From a virus, in the IMG/VR virus record IMGVR_UViG_3300040856_002686, positions 1-35,351 of that record: a stretch of DNA of 35,351 nucleotides. One strand, given 5' to 3'. Under the pieces are notes generated by a model. The model searched no databases. It was not told where the DNA came from and saw only the letters and a program-made list of their open reading frames with translations. A program made the translations under genes and the position numbers. Shown in pieces: positions 15,235-22,942 of the stretch. How positions within the stretch are numbered: position 1 is the first letter of the stretch; the number at the start of each line of letters is the position of its first letter.

Positions 15235-16980
15235 ATGGACAAAAAATTAAAATCTCCAAAAGAATTATTTGAAGAAAAGCAATTGTTAATTTTAGATGAA
15301 TCTGAACAAAAAAATCAAATAAAAGAAAATTTAGAATTTGAAAAACAGTACTCTAAAATAATAAGTCCAAAATTATTTTTTGGGGAAAATATTGAATTGT
15401 GTGAAGAAGATGGTGGTGTAGTAGAAGATAATATTTATCCAGAAGAAACTTATGCTAAAGAAGATGAAGAAAATAATGTAAAATCTTTTTTAGTTTATTT
15501 GTTTGATAATGTTAATTATCTTAAAGAGAATGTGGAGACTACAAAAAAATATAATAAAGAAATAAAATTTCTTAAAAAACATATAAAGATATTAGAAAAT
15601 GAAATACTAAATGATGAGGAATTTGATCCTAGTCATTTATATGAGAGCATCTCAAATCTAAAATATGAAATACAAAAAGTTAGATCTGAAATACCTGAGA
15701 TACCAGAACCTATATTATATGATGATCAATTAGAAGATCTTAAAAATATTATTTTAAATGTAAAAGAGTCTATTCCTATTGTACCGGAAATAAAATATTA
15801 TGATGATGATCTCAATGATTTGTTAGAAAGTGTTCAAAGTATCAGAACACAAGTAGAAGAATTTCCAGAAGTAAAATATTATGATTATCAGATAAAAATA
15901 GTTGAAGATAAAATAGAAAAAATTAAGGAATCTATTCCAGTTGTTCCAGAAATAAAATATTATGATGAAGATATAAGTTATCTTAGTGAAAAAATTAGTC
16001 ATGTAAAATCTTCTATACCAGAAATACCTGAAATAAAATATTATGATAATCAAATAGAAGATATTGAATGTAAAATAGAAGAACTAAAAACAACGATAGA
16101 TTCTTTACCACCTTTACCAGAAGTTAAGTACTATGATGATGATATTAATAAACTTGTAGAAAATTTAAGTGATATAAAAAATACAATAAAGAATTTACCA
16201 GAACCAAAATATTACGAGGAAGAACTTAAATTATTCGATCAGAAACTTGAATCAATAAAATTACTTATTCCAGAACCACAAACAATCCCAGAAATAAAGT
16301 ATTATGACAATGAGATATCAGATTTGAGAAATGATATCTCATTACTATCAAATAAAATATCTTCAATTAAAATCCCAAGTACAAAAAAATATGATGATAG
16401 ATTAGATGAATTTTATAGTAAATTTGATAAAAAAAATGAAGAACTTACTCAGAAAATAAAATGTCTTGAAGAAATTTTTGAATATTTTAACAATACTCAG
16501 GAGGAAGTTTTAAATGAGTCTACGGTAACAGAACCACCACAAACGGATAATGAAGATCCACTTACTCCTTTAAATCAACAGTTTGTAACATTCAAACAAC
16601 TTCAAGAGCATTATCAACTCTTTATTAGCAGAATACAGCAGCAGTTATCTACTCTCGGTGGTGGTGGCGAAACCCAACTAAAGTATCTAGATGATATCGT
16701 TGGGATATCGACTAATGCTAGTTTTTATGATGGAAAATATTTAAGATATAATCATTCAATCCGTAAGTTTGAGTTTTCTCAAGTTATTGGTGATGGTGGA
16801 GAATTTGAGGCTAAAGTTACAAATCTTTTCGATGTTGATACATCGAATCTCAATAATGGATATTTGATGGTATATGATCAGTCTTCAGAAACTTTTGTTT
16901 TTGTTAATCCACAGACATATTTCGGCATTAACGCCGATTATAATCCGGACCCATCTGTTGCTGATTATGGAACTTATTAA
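15235..16980 (+). CDS. Virion structural protein with 27/30-residue KYYD repeats
   Basis: 581 residues. The first ~150 are acidic and helical. Residues ~159-388 are tandem repeats built as P-E-I/V-K-Y-Y-D followed by a coiled-coil segment with Ile/Leu heptads and ending I-P. The KYYD lysines fall at 187, 214, 241, 268, 298, 325 and 355, with degenerate copies at both ends, giving 27- or 30-residue spacing. The C-terminal ~130 residues (LGGGGETQLKYLDDIVGI, YDGKYLRYNHSIRKFEF, YLMVYDQSSETFVF) resemble small fibre/bead domains of cyanophage structural proteins. Late promoter upstream. Probably an elongated tail or neck fibre; the exact part is unknown. Confidence 0.75.
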   Translation: MDKKLKSPKELFEEKQLLILDESEQKNQIKENLEFEKQYSKIISPKLFFGENIELCEEDGGVVEDNIYPEETYAKEDEENNVKSFLVYLFDNVNYLKENVETTKKYNKEIKFLKKHIKILENEILNDEEFDPSHLYESISNLKYEIQKVRSEIPEIPEPILYDDQLEDLKNIILNVKESIPIVPEIKYYDDDLNDLLESVQSIRTQVEEFPEVKYYDYQIKIVEDKIEKIKESIPVVPEIKYYDEDISYLSEKISHVKSSIPEIPEIKYYDNQIEDIECKIEELKTTIDSLPPLPEVKYYDDDINKLVENLSDIKNTIKNLPEPKYYEEELKLFDQKLESIKLLIPEPQTIPEIKYYDNEISDLRNDISLLSNKISSIKIPSTKKYDDRLDEFYSKFDKKNEELTQKIKCLEEIFEYFNNTQEEVLNESTVTEPPQTDNEDPLTPLNQQFVTFKQLQEHYQLFISRIQQQLSTLGGGGETQLKYLDDIVGISTNASFYDGKYLRYNHSIRKFEFSQVIGDGGEFEAKVTNLFDVDTSNLNNGYLMVYDQSSETFVFVNPQTYFGINADYNPDPSVADYGTY

Positions 16981-16981
16981 T

Positions 16982-16989
16982 GATAAATA
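16982..16989 (+). promoter_or_regulatory. Late-type promoter box
   Basis: GATAAATA directly after the stop of the repeat protein, 28 bp before ATG 17018. Confidence 0.55.
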
Positions 16990-17017
16990 GTATTACAAAC
17001 CAATTTTTATAACAACA

Positions 17018-18319
17018 ATGGCAAATAGATTACAATTAAGAAGAGGATCTACAGCTCCTGGCAGTATTTTCTATGAGGGAGAACCTATATTTGACTTGAG
17101 TGATAAGTCTTTGTATGTAGGTAATACTGGTGCTACGGGGACTGGCGCAGGAACTTCTATTGCTAGTGCAGAAACATTTCTATCATCTCTACAAATTCTA
17201 ACTAGAGCAACTGCCTCAACTGCGGGTGCAATTAATCTTTATGAAGATACTGATAATGGTACTAATAAAGTACAACTGATTGCTCCAACAACTCTGGGTT
17301 CTGATGTTGTTTTAACTCTACCTTCTAACGATGGTGATAATGGACAATTGCTAAAAACTGATGGTAGTGGAAATCTTTCTTTTGCTACACCCTTTAGTGT
17401 TGATGCAGATACTGGAACTGCAGATCCAATTCTTGTTGGAGACACTATTACATTTACTGGTGGAGAAGGGATCGACACCGAAGTTACTGATGGAGTTATA
17501 ACTATCTCTGCGGAAGATGCAACTAGTTCAAATAAAGGAGTTGCTTCTTTTAATACTGGAGACTTTTTAGTAACTTCTGGTGCTGTTGCTGTTGGTGATA
17601 CTTTTGTAAATACTGTAACTACAGATAGTGGTACTTTAACACCATCTGGTCATGGACTTTCAATTCTTGGTGGTGAGGGCCTTAATGTAACTCACACTGG
17701 AACTACAATTACTGTTGCTGGAGAAGATGCTACTGACTCTAATAAAGGTGTAGCATCCTTTGATTCTGGCGATTTTGTAGTAACCTCTGGTGATGTAACA
17801 TTGGCAGATAGCGCAAATGGTGCTGTTCTTGCCGTCAATGGAACAACAAATGAAGTTGAAGTCTCAAGAACAAATGGAACTATAACTGTAGGTTTACCAG
17901 ATAATGTTACAATTGGAAACGATCTAACTGTAAATGGAAATCTAAGAGTAGTAGGAACTGCCGTAAGTTTTGAAACACAGACTATTAAGGTAGAAGATAG
18001 ATTAATTGAACTTGGTCTAGTAGATGCTGCTGCGCCAACTTCAGCGACTACTTGGGATTCAGGTATTGCTTTTAATTACTATACTGATAGTGCTAAAAAA
18101 TCAGCAATTGTTTGGTTAAACAACCAGTTTGTTGGCATTGCTTCTGCTATTTCTGAGTCTGCAGATACTGGAACTTCTGATCCTCAAATTACTATCAGTT
18201 CTTACGCTCCACTTGTTTCTGCTGGTCTTTATGTTGGTGGAACAACCTCTAATGATGAGGTAATAAATAGTTCCAAAGAGGCAGTGAACCTCATTTTTGA
18301 TGGAGGAACTTATAGTTAA
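17018..18319 (+). CDS. Tail-fibre-like structural protein with 70-residue duplication
   Basis: 433 residues. The N-terminus NRLQLRRGSTAPGSIFYEGE is the short conserved domain seen at the start of many cyanophage fibre proteins. LPSNDGDNGQLLKTDGSG is the common fibre-shaft motif. Two copies of a ~70-residue unit follow: GGEGI...EDATSSNKGVASF (from 148) and GGEGL...EDATDSNKGVASF (from 218), each ending GDF-V-TSG. The C-terminal part has VNGNLRVVGTAVSFETQTIK and LIELGLVDA, again fibre-like. A late box precedes it, and the next ATG overlaps its stop by one base. A trimeric fibre or capsid decoration is plausible. Confidence 0.8.
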   Translation: MANRLQLRRGSTAPGSIFYEGEPIFDLSDKSLYVGNTGATGTGAGTSIASAETFLSSLQILTRATASTAGAINLYEDTDNGTNKVQLIAPTTLGSDVVLTLPSNDGDNGQLLKTDGSGNLSFATPFSVDADTGTADPILVGDTITFTGGEGIDTEVTDGVITISAEDATSSNKGVASFNTGDFLVTSGAVAVGDTFVNTVTTDSGTLTPSGHGLSILGGEGLNVTHTGTTITVAGEDATDSNKGVASFDSGDFVVTSGDVTLADSANGAVLAVNGTTNEVEVSRTNGTITVGLPDNVTIGNDLTVNGNLRVVGTAVSFETQTIKVEDRLIELGLVDAAAPTSATTWDSGIAFNYYTDSAKKSAIVWLNNQFVGIASAISESADTGTSDPQITISSYAPLVSAGLYVGGTTSNDEVINSSKEAVNLIFDGGTYS

Positions 18320-18561
18320 TGGATGAAATTAACCTTGATTACACTGATATAATAAAAGCATATCAGTCAAAAACTACAGAATTATTAAATCAAGTAATAA
18401 CCGCAGAAGCAAAATTTAATGCTTCTGCTGGTTATATAGCAAAATTAAAAGAAAGAATTCAAGAACTAGAAGCAGAAAATAAAAAACTTCAAAAGTCTAC
18501 TTCGAAAAATACTTCTAAAAAAACAATAGAGCAGGAAGAAACAGTTGTTGATTATAACTAA
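18319..18561 (+). CDS. Coiled-coil hypothetical protein (80 aa)
   Basis: 80 residues, one long helix (AEAKFNASAGYIAKLKERIQ then ELEAENKKLQKS) with heptad Leu/Ile, and a polar Lys/Thr tail. The start overlaps the upstream fibre stop (TAATG), so it is translated with the fibre protein. It may be a fibre chaperone, trimerisation partner or small virion protein; no family is recognised. Confidence 0.75.
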   Translation: MDEINLDYTDIIKAYQSKTTELLNQVITAEAKFNASAGYIAKLKERIQELEAENKKLQKSTSKNTSKKTIEQEETVVDYN

Positions 18562-18600
18562 TGTTCTTGAAAAATTTTAATATCATTTTGGGGTCTAGTA

Positions 18601-18897
18601 ATGGCAAATGTTTTTAAACCTAAAAGATCTGGTACAGCATCATCAGTTCCAACAACAAGTAATCTTGCTGATGGAGAACTAGCTGTTAATAGTGCAGATA
18701 GAATCATTTACCTTAGAGAGGGAGCAAGTATTATTCCTATAGGAAAAGCTTCCGATACAATTACATTTTCTTCAGTTCCTACATCATCTTCTGATACTGG
18801 AACTATTGGACAAGTGGCAAAAGATTCGACGTACCTATATGTGTGTGTAGCGACTGATACATGGGAGAGGATTCCTTGGCACCATGGATCTTGGTAA
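18601..18897 (+). CDS. Small fibre-like structural protein
   Basis: 98 residues. The start MANVFKPKRSGTASSVPTTS and LADGELAVNSADRIIYLREG match the N-terminal attachment domain of cyanophage fibre proteins, and are related in style to the start of the 17018 product. The end, YLYVCVATDTWERIPWH, is the short bead domain often found in such proteins. No shaft follows, so this is either a minimal fibre protein or a truncated remnant. The psbA promoter begins 16 nt after the stop. Confidence 0.75.
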   Translation: MANVFKPKRSGTASSVPTTSNLADGELAVNSADRIIYLREGASIIPIGKASDTITFSSVPTSSSDTGTIGQVAKDSTYLYVCVATDTWERIPWHHGSW

Positions 18898-18912
18898 ATT
18901 TTGTGGGGGGGG

Positions 18913-18946
18913 TTGACGGCAGGACTCCATCATGGTACTATAAATA
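18913..18946 (+). promoter_or_regulatory. psbA promoter region (sigma70-like plus late box)
   Basis: TTGACG (18913-18918), a 17-bp spacer and TACTAT (18936-18941), overlapped by an exact T4-type late box TATAAATA (18939-18946). psbA ATG is at 19026, leaving a leader of roughly 70-75 nt. The overlap suggests use in both early and late infection. Confidence 0.7.
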
Positions 18947-19025
18947 GGTCGGTGAGGGAAGTCAGGGTTTCCTGACAGAACTTCACCAACTTATGTACAT
19001 CGAAAATTTAACGGAGTAATTACTT

Positions 19026-20317
19026 ATGACCGCTTCAATCGCTCAGAAGCGCCAAGTAGGTGCTTGGGAGCAGTTCTGTGAGTGGGTAACTTCCACTGAA
19101 AACCGCCTTTATGTGGGTTGGTTTGGAACGCTAATGATCCCAACCCTTCTCGCAGCAACTATTTGCTTCATTGTTGCTTTCGTCGCTGCCCCTCCCGTCG
19201 ATATTGACGGCATCCGTGAACCTGTTGCTGGTTCACTCATGTATGGAAACAACATCATCTCTGGTGCTGTTGTTCCTTCGTCCAATGCTATTGGACTGCA
19301 CTTCTATCCCATCTGGGAAGCCAACTCACTTGATGAATGGCTATATAATGGTGGACCATTTCAACTGGTCGTCTTCCATTTTCTAATCGGTATCTATGCC
19401 TACATGGGTCGTGAGTGGGAACTTTCCTACCGTCTGGGTATGCGTCCTTGGATCTGCGTTGCTTATAGTGCTCCTGTTGCCGCTGCTTCTGCAGTGTTCC
19501 TTGTCTATCCTTTCGGTCAAGGTTCCTTCAGTGATGCAATGCCTCTTGGAATCTCGGGCACGTTTAACTACATGCTCGTCTTCCAAGCAGAACACAACAT
19601 TCTCATGCATCCTTTCCACATGCTCGGTGTGGCTGGGGTATTTGGTGGCAGCCTCTTTAGTGCTATGCACGGAAGTTTGGTTACGTCTTCACTCGTTCGT
19701 GAAACAACTGAATCCGAATCCCAAAACTATGGATACAAGTTCGGACAAGAAGAAGAGACCTACAACATTGTAGCTGCTCATGGTTACTTCGGTCGCTTGA
19801 TCTTCCAATACGCTTCATTCAACAACTCTCGTTCACTCCACTTCTTCTTGGCAGCATGGCCAGTAGTGGGTATCTGGTTCACCGCACTTGGTGTATCCAC
19901 GATGGCTTTCAATCTCAACGGGTTTAACTTTAATCAGTCTATCGTTGAGAGTCAAGGTCGTGTGATCAACACATGGGCAGACGTTCTTAACCGTGCTGGA
20001 CTGGGAATGGAGGTAATGCACGAGCGTCAAGTTGTGCTTTGCGCTCTTTAAATCGGATGAATTGCTGGAAACCCCAAGTGGGCAATCAGCAGCCAAGTCC
20101 TGGATACATCCAGGAAAGGTTCAGAGACTACCTGAGGAATACAGTTTCCTTAATAACAGGTTCAAGCGTCCGACACCAGAAATGGTGATGATATAGTCCA
20201 ATCCTGATAGTAATATCAGACAGTTAGGGAAAGTTTAAGAATGCACACAACTTCCCTCTTGACCTGGCATCAGCAGAATCTACTCCTGTAGCACTTACTG
20301 CTCCTTCCATCGGTTGA
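19026..20317 (+). CDS. psbA: Photosystem II D1 protein, split by a group I intron
   Basis: Exons 19026-20027 and 20240-20317 join in frame to 359 residues. Functional residues fall at standard D1 numbers: Tyr161, Asp170, Glu189, His190, His198, His215, Ser264, His272, His332 and Glu333 in exon 1; His337, Asp342 and Ala344 in exon 2. Glu130 (MGREWE) marks the high-light D1:2 type. Without splicing, the reading frame stops after seven wrong residues (QVVLCAL) and lacks Asp342 and Ala344 of the manganese cluster. D1 turns over quickly in light, and phage copies replace it when host synthesis stops. GC and codon use are host-like. Terminator at 20344; leader with late box upstream. Confidence 0.97.
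20028..20239 (+). ncRNA. Group I self-splicing intron in psbA (212 nt)
   Basis: P1: exon GAGCGT (20022-20027) pairs with intron GCGCTC (20041-20046), with the diagnostic U-G pair at the 5' splice site. P10: exon 2 AATGCAC (20240-20246) pairs with GTGCTTT (20034-20040) with one mismatch. P7: GACTA (20126-20130) with TAGTC (20194-20198). P6-like hairpin CCTGGAT/ATCCAGG around 20099-20114. The last intron base is G (20239). No ORF inside. A psbA intron of this kind at a conserved position is known from cyanophage S-PM2. Confidence 0.93.
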
Positions 20318-20343
20318 GTTAGTTAGAAAAACTGAATAACAAG

Positions 20344-20369
20344 AAAGAGACCTTTAGGTCTCTTTTTTT
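20344..20369 (+). terminator. psbA terminator
   Basis: AAAGAGACC (20344-20352), loop TTTA, GGTCTCTTT (20357-20365), with the T-run continuing to 20369. It lies 26 nt after the exon 2 stop. Confidence 0.88.
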
Positions 20370-20373
20370 ATGC

Positions 20374-20388
20374 TATAATGTATAAATA
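20374..20388 (+). promoter_or_regulatory. Promoter of the homing endonuclease gene
   Basis: TATAAT (20374-20379) directly followed by the late box TATAAATA (20381-20388), 26 bp before the endonuclease ATG and straight after the psbA terminator. Confidence 0.6.
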
Positions 20389-20413
20389 GTTATACACGAA
20401 AGAAAGCACGAAA

Positions 20414-20839
20414 ATGACTAAATTGTATTCTGACCTTTATAGAACTTGCATGACTTGTGGGGAAGAAAAAAGTATTCTTGAATTTTATTTTCGTGATAAA
20501 AAAACTGGTAGAAGACACTCTGCATGTAAAGAATGTGATAAAGCAAGAGTGAAGGCAAGACATCAAGCAAACCCAGAACGCACAAGAAATAATGATCTGA
20601 AAAGAAACTATGGTATAACTCTTGAAGAACATACAAAAATGTATGAAGAACAAAATGGACGATGTGCTATTTGTGGTAATGAAGGTAATGGTAAGTGGAA
20701 AAAGTTATGTGTAGACCATTGTCATACCACTGGTAAGGTTAGAAAACTACTCTGCAACAACTGCAACACCGCACTGGGGCTGGTAGGAGACAACACCCAC
20801 ATCCTCCAAAGCATGATAGAATACTTGGAAGCACTCTAA
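20414..20839 (+). CDS. Free-standing HNH homing endonuclease (endonuclease VII-like)
   Basis: 141 residues. The N-terminus has two CxxC pairs (CMTCGEEKS, CKEC; a zinc ribbon). The C-terminus has the endonuclease VII/HNH beta-beta-alpha-metal core: CAICG, LCVDHCHTTGKVRKLLCNNC, then NTALGLVGDN. Genes just downstream of psbA in some cyanophages encode F-CphI, an HNH enzyme that cuts intronless psbA near the intron insertion site and so spreads both itself and the intron. Position and family here match; target specificity is inferred. It has its own promoter and terminator. It can also be read as a resolvase-like nuclease. Confidence 0.85.
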   Translation: MTKLYSDLYRTCMTCGEEKSILEFYFRDKKTGRRHSACKECDKARVKARHQANPERTRNNDLKRNYGITLEEHTKMYEEQNGRCAICGNEGNGKWKKLCVDHCHTTGKVRKLLCNNCNTALGLVGDNTHILQSMIEYLEAL

Positions 20840-20858
20840 ACCACTTCCCAAACCGTCC

Positions 20859-20885
20859 ACCACTCCTTGCACGGGGTGGTTTTTT
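20859..20885 (+). terminator. Terminator after the homing endonuclease
   Basis: ACCACTCC (20859-20866), loop TTGCAC, GGGGTGGT (20873-20880; one T-G pair), then TTTTT. Confidence 0.8.
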
Positions 20886-20911
20886 ATTGTGTGTTTTCTT
20901 GGAGAAATCAC

Positions 20912-21019
20912 ATGTGGCCACATCTTGATGGATACGCAGATGAAGGTATGATGAAAGATTTATTTTGGTGGTATCTAAATTATGGTCATCATAATACATA
21001 CTATGAATGGGACACTTGA
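20912..21019 (+). CDS. Aromatic micro-protein (35 aa)
   Basis: 35 residues rich in Trp, Tyr and His (MWPHLDGYADEGMMKDLFWW then YLNYGHHNTYYEWDT). A GGAGA ribosome site lies 7 nt upstream. No family recognised. It stands between a terminator and a small hairpin, so it may have its own short transcript. Coding status rests on the ribosome site and composition only. Confidence 0.45.
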   Translation: MWPHLDGYADEGMMKDLFWWYLNYGHHNTYYEWDT

Positions 21020-21030
21020 AGAACTAGCAC

Positions 21031-21053
21031 AGGGAGACCCCACAAGGTCTCCT
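21031..21053 (+). terminator. Hairpin after the micro-protein gene
   Basis: GGGAGACC (21032-21039), loop CCACAA, GGTCTCCT (21046-21053). There is no T-run, so it may be a weak terminator or an RNA-end hairpin. The arms resemble those of the psbA terminator (GAGACC/GGTCTC). Confidence 0.35.
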
Positions 21054-21134
21054 ATTGGTCTATAATAACCTTGTAAGCAATCAAACCGATGACTAACCAC
21101 CCAATGACTGACCAACAACTAAACTTTGAGTAAA

Positions 21135-21338
21135 ATGAAAGGCACTATCTCACCGTTGCTGAGGATTATCATGAGCGATCCTGAGATGAGTAAAAGATTT
21201 ATAATGGGATTTTTCGCAGGACATACAACTATCGACTTAGGCAATGGTCAGAAGGTTACTGTAAGTCGCACTCAACGAAAAAGCTTAAACAAACCAAGAA
21301 AAAGGAGAAATATTTTTCAGCTACTTCTTGGTAAGTAG
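21135..21338 (+). CDS. Basic hypothetical protein (67 aa)
   Basis: 67 residues from ATG 21135 (a TTG at 21126 is in frame but has no ribosome site). The N-terminal half is amphipathic (SPLLRIIMSDPEMSKRFIMG, FFAGHTTIDLGNG) and the C-terminal third is strongly basic (RTQRKSLNKPRKRRN). No family recognised. It could bind nucleic acid or membrane. Moderate support from composition and position. Confidence 0.5.
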   Translation: MKGTISPLLRIIMSDPEMSKRFIMGFFAGHTTIDLGNGQKVTVSRTQRKSLNKPRKRRNIFQLLLGK

Positions 21339-21414
21339 TTACAAACCACTTTTGGATTATGTTGAGGTCTTAGATAAAAAGTCAGCAAAACGAAATAAAT
21401 CTAAAGGATTTTAA
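21328..21414 (+). CDS. Possible micro-ORF (28 aa, TTG start)
   Basis: TTG start overlapping the end of the preceding gene in another frame; SSYKPLLDYVEVLDKKSAKR looks protein-like. There is no good ribosome site. It may be a gene remnant. Confidence 0.2.
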   Translation: MVSSYKPLLDYVEVLDKKSAKRNKSKGF

Positions 21415-21449
21415 TTTAGTTTACTACATAAAGAAGTTACCTAGTTACA

Positions 21450-21611
21450 ATGAATAATCTATCATTTACTGAAGAACAGATTAAACTTCTTGCGGACGCT
21501 GTTTGGATGCGTCAGAGATGTTTTATAGCAGGAGATAAAAGTTTTAAACAGTATGGTGCTATTCTAAACGAAATTCTCAAAGACATTGATTACACACCAA
21601 GTAGATTATAA
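21450..21611 (+). CDS. Hypothetical helical protein (53 aa)
   Basis: 53 residues: MNNLSFTEEQIKLLADAVWM then RQRCFIAGDKSFKQYGAILN. All-helical, mildly acidic, resembling small cyanophage proteins of unknown role. Its stop overlaps the next ATG (TAATG), which supports both genes. No ribosome site stands out upstream. Confidence 0.6.
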   Translation: MNNLSFTEEQIKLLADAVWMRQRCFIAGDKSFKQYGAILNEILKDIDYTPSRL

Positions 21612-21766
21612 TGATTTCTTCTGATACTCCATATAAATTGTCCGAAATTATCAGGGATACTTGGCCTGGTATTTACAGACCTGAAAAAACGCATTATAAT
21701 AAAAACCAAAATTATCATGGACTACTGGATTGTAAAGGACAACATGAATGGAAAAATAATCGCTAA
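21611..21766 (+). CDS. Hypothetical protein (51 aa)
   Basis: 51 residues beginning MISSDTPYKLSEIIRDTWPG, with a polar His/Asn-rich C-terminal part (THYNKNQNYHGLLDCKGQHE). No recognised family or membrane segment. It is coupled to the previous gene by a one-base overlap, and a late-type box follows 27 nt after the stop. Confidence 0.55.
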   Translation: MISSDTPYKLSEIIRDTWPGIYRPEKTHYNKNQNYHGLLDCKGQHEWKNNR

Positions 21767-21792
21767 TTGTGGTAATATTAATGACGCAATAT

Positions 21793-21800
21793 GATAAATA
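21793..21800 (+). promoter_or_regulatory. Late-type promoter box
   Basis: GATAAATA, 24 bp before ATG 21825. Confidence 0.5.
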
Positions 21801-21824
21801 AAAATAACAACCACTAAAAAATAA

Positions 21825-22136
21825 ATGAAACTTACCGAAGATCAAATTAAAGATTATAATTTGAGAAAATCTGGTGCAAATATTAGTTCATTTATGTTTA
21901 AAGTTGAAGAAAAACCTGGTGTAGTCAAGTACAAAACTATCACTATAGGAAAAAAATATAAAATAAACAATCTTAATAATAGGGGAGTTAATGGAAAGAT
22001 TGTTGAGGTGATTTGTTTTGTTTATGAGTATGGTGGTGATATAAATTCTTCAGATCCTATTGGGATAGGAGTTAAGTTCCTCTTTAATAATAAAAGAGGA
22101 ACTTATTATGATATGTTACATTTAACTGAAATTTAA
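21825..22136 (+). CDS. Hypothetical protein, beta-rich (103 aa)
   Basis: 103 residues. A short helical start (MKLTEDQIKDYNLRKSG) is followed by alternating strands with a GKKYKINNLNNRGVNGKIVE segment that recalls SH3-like barrels, then YDMLHLTEI. No recognised family. A late-type box lies directly upstream and glutaredoxin follows 12 nt after the stop. Confidence 0.65.
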   Translation: MKLTEDQIKDYNLRKSGANISSFMFKVEEKPGVVKYKTITIGKKYKINNLNNRGVNGKIVEVICFVYEYGGDINSSDPIGIGVKFLFNNKRGTYYDMLHLTEI

Positions 22137-22148
22137 TTTTTTTTAACT

Positions 22149-22385
22149 ATGAATTTTACAGTATACTCTAAAAATGGATGTCCATACTGCATTAAAGTTG
22201 TGCAGGTTCTTGGAATGGCAAATTTAAATTATAGTGTTTTAAAATTGGGGGAAGATTATGACAAAGAAGAGTTCTACTCTAAATTTGGTCAAGGTTCTAC
22301 TTTCCCTCAAGTAATTGTTGATGGAAAAAGTATTGGGGGTTGTTCTGATACTGTTAAATACCTTAAAGAAAATAAGTTAGTTTAA
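22149..22385 (+). CDS. nrdC: Glutaredoxin
   Basis: 78 residues, a compact thioredoxin fold. The redox pair is Cys11-Pro-Tyr-Cys14 in YSKNGCPYCIK, the cis-proline loop is TFPQVIVDG, and GGCSD follows as in glutaredoxins. Phage glutaredoxins supply electrons to ribonucleotide reductase for deoxynucleotide synthesis; T4 NrdC is the counterpart, though this protein is shorter. The stop overlaps the next ATG by one base. Confidence 0.92.
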   Translation: MNFTVYSKNGCPYCIKVVQVLGMANLNYSVLKLGEDYDKEEFYSKFGQGSTFPQVIVDGKSIGGCSDTVKYLKENKLV

Positions 22386-22744
22386 TGGATTTTGACCCTC
22401 ACGAAATTTATTTTGATGTGGAGAAGGCTATTGATTTAGCCTTCTCTGGTAAGTACGTTCTTAAATTTTACGATTATCTTAAAATTAAAAACATTAAAAA
22501 AGTATTCATTGAAGAATTTATAGAAAGTCCAACTGCTATTGAATTAAAAGATTTAATTCAAGATTTGAGTGAATACTTAGATGGTGGATCCGATAATCAA
22601 CATAAGCAACTTAGGGAGGGATATGGTCATATATCAAAACCAGAAGCCAGAAAGATAAAAGATTATCTTTCTTCTATTTTAGAAGACGCTGAGAAATATA
22701 ATTATGATAAACGAAGAGGAAAGAGAAAAAAGACAACTAAATAA
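22385..22744 (+). CDS. Hypothetical protein (119 aa)
   Basis: 119 residues, mostly helical, acidic N-terminal half and very basic C-terminus (DKRRGKRKKTTK). EFIESPTAIELKDLIQDLSE and HISKPEARKIKDYLSSILED suggest two helical pairs. Unknown family. It is coupled to glutaredoxin by TAATG, and its 3' end overlaps the next gene by 41 nt. Confidence 0.7.
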   Translation: MDFDPHEIYFDVEKAIDLAFSGKYVLKFYDYLKIKNIKKVFIEEFIESPTAIELKDLIQDLSEYLDGGSDNQHKQLREGYGHISKPEARKIKDYLSSILEDAEKYNYDKRRGKRKKTTK

Positions 22745-22940
22745 TAGTACATCGACTCAAATTAATAGAGGTTTTGAGTTGATGTTACTTTATTTAAATA
22801 AAAAAAAGGAGAAAAATTCCCAAAAAAGAAAGAAAACTTTTGAAATTAACCTCAGTCAAAATTTAACTTTCTTCAATAAAAATGTAGATTTTAACTTTGT
22901 GTTAAATTTTGATGTAAAAGAAAAAAAAACAGGAGAATAA
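22704..22940 (+). CDS. Basic hypothetical protein (78 aa)
   Basis: 78 residues, Asn/Lys-rich: NSTSTQINRGFELMLLYLNK, then KKKEKNSQKRKKTFEINLSQ. The 41-nt overlap with the upstream gene is unusual for this genome, where most overlaps are 1-4 nt, so an internal start cannot be excluded. A second short gene follows 2 nt after the stop. Confidence 0.5.
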   Translation: MINEEEREKRQLNNSTSTQINRGFELMLLYLNKKKEKNSQKRKKTFEINLSQNLTFFNKNVDFNFVLNFDVKEKKTGE

Positions 22941-22942
22941 AA

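Noticed and set aside
15823-16053. Minus-strand frame rich in Ile/Phe/Tyr that looks like a membrane protein
   Set aside because: It is the reverse reading of the KYYD repeats; composition follows from the repeat on the plus strand.
15780-16320. CRISPR-like regular repeats at 81/90-bp spacing
   Set aside because: The spacing is the protein repeat of the structural gene; repeats are diverged at codon third positions and there is no constant repeat with unrelated spacers.
20028-20051. psbA as a truncated pseudogene ending in QVVLCAL
   Set aside because: The missing D1 C-terminus ([10 protein letters not shown]...) is found in frame at 20240, and P1, P7, P10 and terminal G of a group I intron lie between.
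20318-20413. Promoter of an antisense RNA to psbA, as described for S-PM2 (CfrI)
   Set aside because: No convincing minus-strand -35/-10 pair is visible here; only RNA data could decide.
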